Assembly (NCBI GenBank): GCA_005880605.1
Contig: VBIS01000132.1
Span: 1 to 7,421, forward strand
Length of the DNA stretch: 7,421 nt
Direction of reading: 5' to 3'
Source: Chloroflexota bacterium
Lineage (GTDB): Bacteria > Chloroflexota > Dormibacteria > CF-121
Position numbers and translations under genes: made by a program. The notes beneath the pieces are model-generated. The model did no database searches. It saw nothing but the letters and a program-made list of their open reading frames with translations, and was not told where the DNA came from. The first letter of the stretch is position 1; each line of letters opens with the position of its first letter. Shown here in pieces: positions 6,402-7,421 of the stretch.

Positions 6402-7076
6402 ATGGCCCTGCGAGCTAAACGGGCGGCAAAGCGCCGCGCCGCCTTGACCAGGGGGCGGATCCTGCGGGCCGCCATCACCCTTGCCGATCGGGACGGTATC
6501 GAATCGCTCAGCATGCGCAAGCTCGGCACCAAGCTCGGGGTCGAGGCGATGTCCCTCTACAACCATTGTCGGAACAAGGTGGACATGCTGGACGGCATGG
6601 TCGATATCGTGTTCGGCGAGATCGATCTGCCGGCCAACGGGGCGGACTGGCAGACGGCGATGCGCAAGCGGGCAATCTCGGCCCGCCAGGTTCTTCTGCG
6701 CCATCCGTGGGCCATCGGCTTAATGGAGTCGCGAGCCACACCCGGCCCCGCAACCTTGCGACATCACGATTCCGTGCTCGGAAGTCTGCGGACGGCAGGT
6801 TTCTCGGTCGACATGGCCGCCCACGCGTACTCCATCCTGGACGGCTACATCTATGGCTTCACCCTGACCGAGTTGGCCTTGCCGTTCAGCACCTCGGAAG
6901 GCGCTCCCGCGGTGGCAGAGATGGCGGGAACCATCATGGAGGGATTTCGTCCGGGCCAGTATCCCCACCTGGCGGAGATGGCTGTCGACCGCGCCATGAA
7001 GCCTGACTACAAGTACGGCGACGAATTCGAATACGGGCTCGATCTCATCCTCGACGGCATCGAGAGGGCCCTCTAA
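6402..7076 (+). CDS. TetR/AcrR family transcriptional repressor
   Basis: This is a 224-residue one-component regulator expected to bind DNA as a dimer and to release it on binding a small ligand. The N-terminus is basic (RAKRAAKRRAALTRGRI). It is followed by the TetR helix-turn-helix: helix 1 around TRGRILRAAITLADRDG (16-32), then SMRKLGTKLGVEAMSLYNHCRNKVDML (37-63), whose SLYxHxxNKxxLL ending is the family hallmark. The C-terminal ligand/dimerisation domain (about 80-224) carries RHPWAIGLMESR, HHDSVLGSLRTAGFS and AHAYSILDGYIYGFTLTE, which match the broad TetR C-terminal class found beside oxidoreductases. The ATG at 6402 follows GGTGAAG at 6390-6396. It is divergent from the MDR-DUF4386-SDR operon, with three palindromic sites between them, so autoregulation and repression of the operon are the natural inference. 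The ligand is unknown. Confidence 0.93.
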   Translation: MALRAKRAAKRRAALTRGRILRAAITLADRDGIESLSMRKLGTKLGVEAMSLYNHCRNKVDMLDGMVDIVFGEIDLPANGADWQTAMRKRAISARQVLLRHPWAIGLMESRATPGPATLRHHDSVLGSLRTAGFSVDMAAHAYSILDGYIYGFTLTELALPFSTSEGAPAVAEMAGTIMEGFRPGQYPHLAEMAVDRAMKPDYKYGDEFEYGLDLILDGIERAL

Positions 7077-7135
7077 GCCGATCCGGCCGGCCGCCCGCCT
7101 GTTATACCGATGGCTTGGGAGCACCAGCTTCTGAT

Positions 7136-7421
7136 TTGACGCCCGACGCCATCGGCATTGGCGCAGGACCCTTCAACCTCAGCCTCGCGGCATTGCTCGC
7201 GCCCACGGGTTTCGAGGCCCGTTTCTTCGATAAGAACGAGGAGTTCGAATGGCACCCCGGCTTGCTGCTTCCTGAGGCCACCATCCAGGTCTCATACCTG
7301 AAGGACCTTGTCACCCTCGTCGATCCCACCAGTGCGTACTCGTTCCTGGCATTCCTCCGCGCCCACAAGCGCCTCTATCGCTTCATCATCCGGTCACTGC
7401 CTGTGAGTCGCAAGGAATTCA
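7136..7421 (+). CDS. Lysine/ornithine N-hydroxylase, SidA/IucD/PvdA family (N-terminal part, runs off the window)
   Basis: This is an FAD- and NADPH-dependent flavoprotein monooxygenase that hydroxylates the side-chain amine of lysine or ornithine, an early step in hydroxamate siderophore synthesis. About 95 residues are visible: the FAD-binding AIGIGAGPFNLSLAALL at the N-terminus, then FFDKNEEFEWHPGLLLPEA, the very characteristic IQVSYLKDLVTLVDPTSAYSFLAFL, and VSRKEF at the edge. These blocks are diagnostic for the family but do not tell lysine from ornithine enzymes. There is no ATG in frame. TTG at 7136 places the start two residues before the first strand (MTPDAIGIG); GGGAG at 7117-7121 is rather far (14 bases). 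TTG at 7115 is the alternative. The gene begins 59 bases after tetR on the same strand and may be cotranscribed with it or start a siderophore locus to the right. Confidence 0.85.
   Translation, partial: MTPDAIGIGAGPFNLSLAALLAPTGFEARFFDKNEEFEWHPGLLLPEATIQVSYLKDLVTLVDPTSAYSFLAFLRAHKRLYRFIIRSLPVSRKEF

Noticed and set aside
7063..7074. 12-bp perfect palindrome AGAGGGCCCTCT at the end of tetR
   Set aside because: It has no loop for a hairpin, encodes the last residues of the protein and is not repeated elsewhere; probably chance in GC-rich coding sequence.
7084..7135. GC-rich palindromic stretch (GGCCGGCC) after tetR as a terminator
   Set aside because: There is no stem with a reasonable loop and no T-run, so I cannot support a terminator there.

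Overview
The window is GC-rich (low-to-mid 60s per cent by eye), gene-dense bacterial DNA with strong Shine-Dalgarno sites and occasional GTG/TTG starts. This fits a high-GC soil-type bacterium such as an actinobacterium or an alphaproteobacterium. Nothing in the window settles the phylum. I see no IS element, phage gene, CRISPR array, tRNA or rRNA.

Layout, left to right. (1) The C-terminal part of an ABC-2 type membrane permease (+) enters from the left edge. (2) A recQ helicase gene lies convergent to it on the minus strand, and the two stop codons share the tetranucleotide CTAG. This recQ is broken. Helicase motifs 0 to III and motifs IV to VI/zinc/HRDC sit in different frames, and about 38-40 codons that normally lie between them are missing. 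The 5' end also has no ATG/GTG/TTG before motif 0. (3) A perfect 11-bp GC hairpin separates recQ from a tandem-domain VOC (glyoxalase-like) gene on the minus strand. (4) After a 179-bp gap comes a tight three-gene minus-strand operon. In transcription order it encodes a zinc-free NAD(P)-dependent MDR/quinone-oxidoreductase-like enzyme, a six-helix DUF4386 membrane protein (ATGA overlap with the gene before it) and a short-chain dehydrogenase (23-nt gap). (5) A TetR/AcrR repressor gene is transcribed divergently from that operon. The intergenic region between them carries three near-identical copies of a 13-bp palindrome, CTTAC-N3-GTAAG-like, which I read as the operator array for this regulator. 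(6) The right edge holds the N-terminal part of an FAD-dependent lysine/ornithine N-hydroxylase (SidA/IucD/PvdA family), a siderophore-pathway enzyme, starting at a TTG.

How it works together (inference): the core is a self-contained, ligand-inducible redox module, with TetR repressing itself and the MDR-DUF4386-SDR operon through a shared set of operators. The substrate is unknown; reactive carbonyls or quinones are plausible given the two reductases. The most distinctive observations are the operator array and the recent internal deletion in recQ. I do not see a clearly new type of system here.
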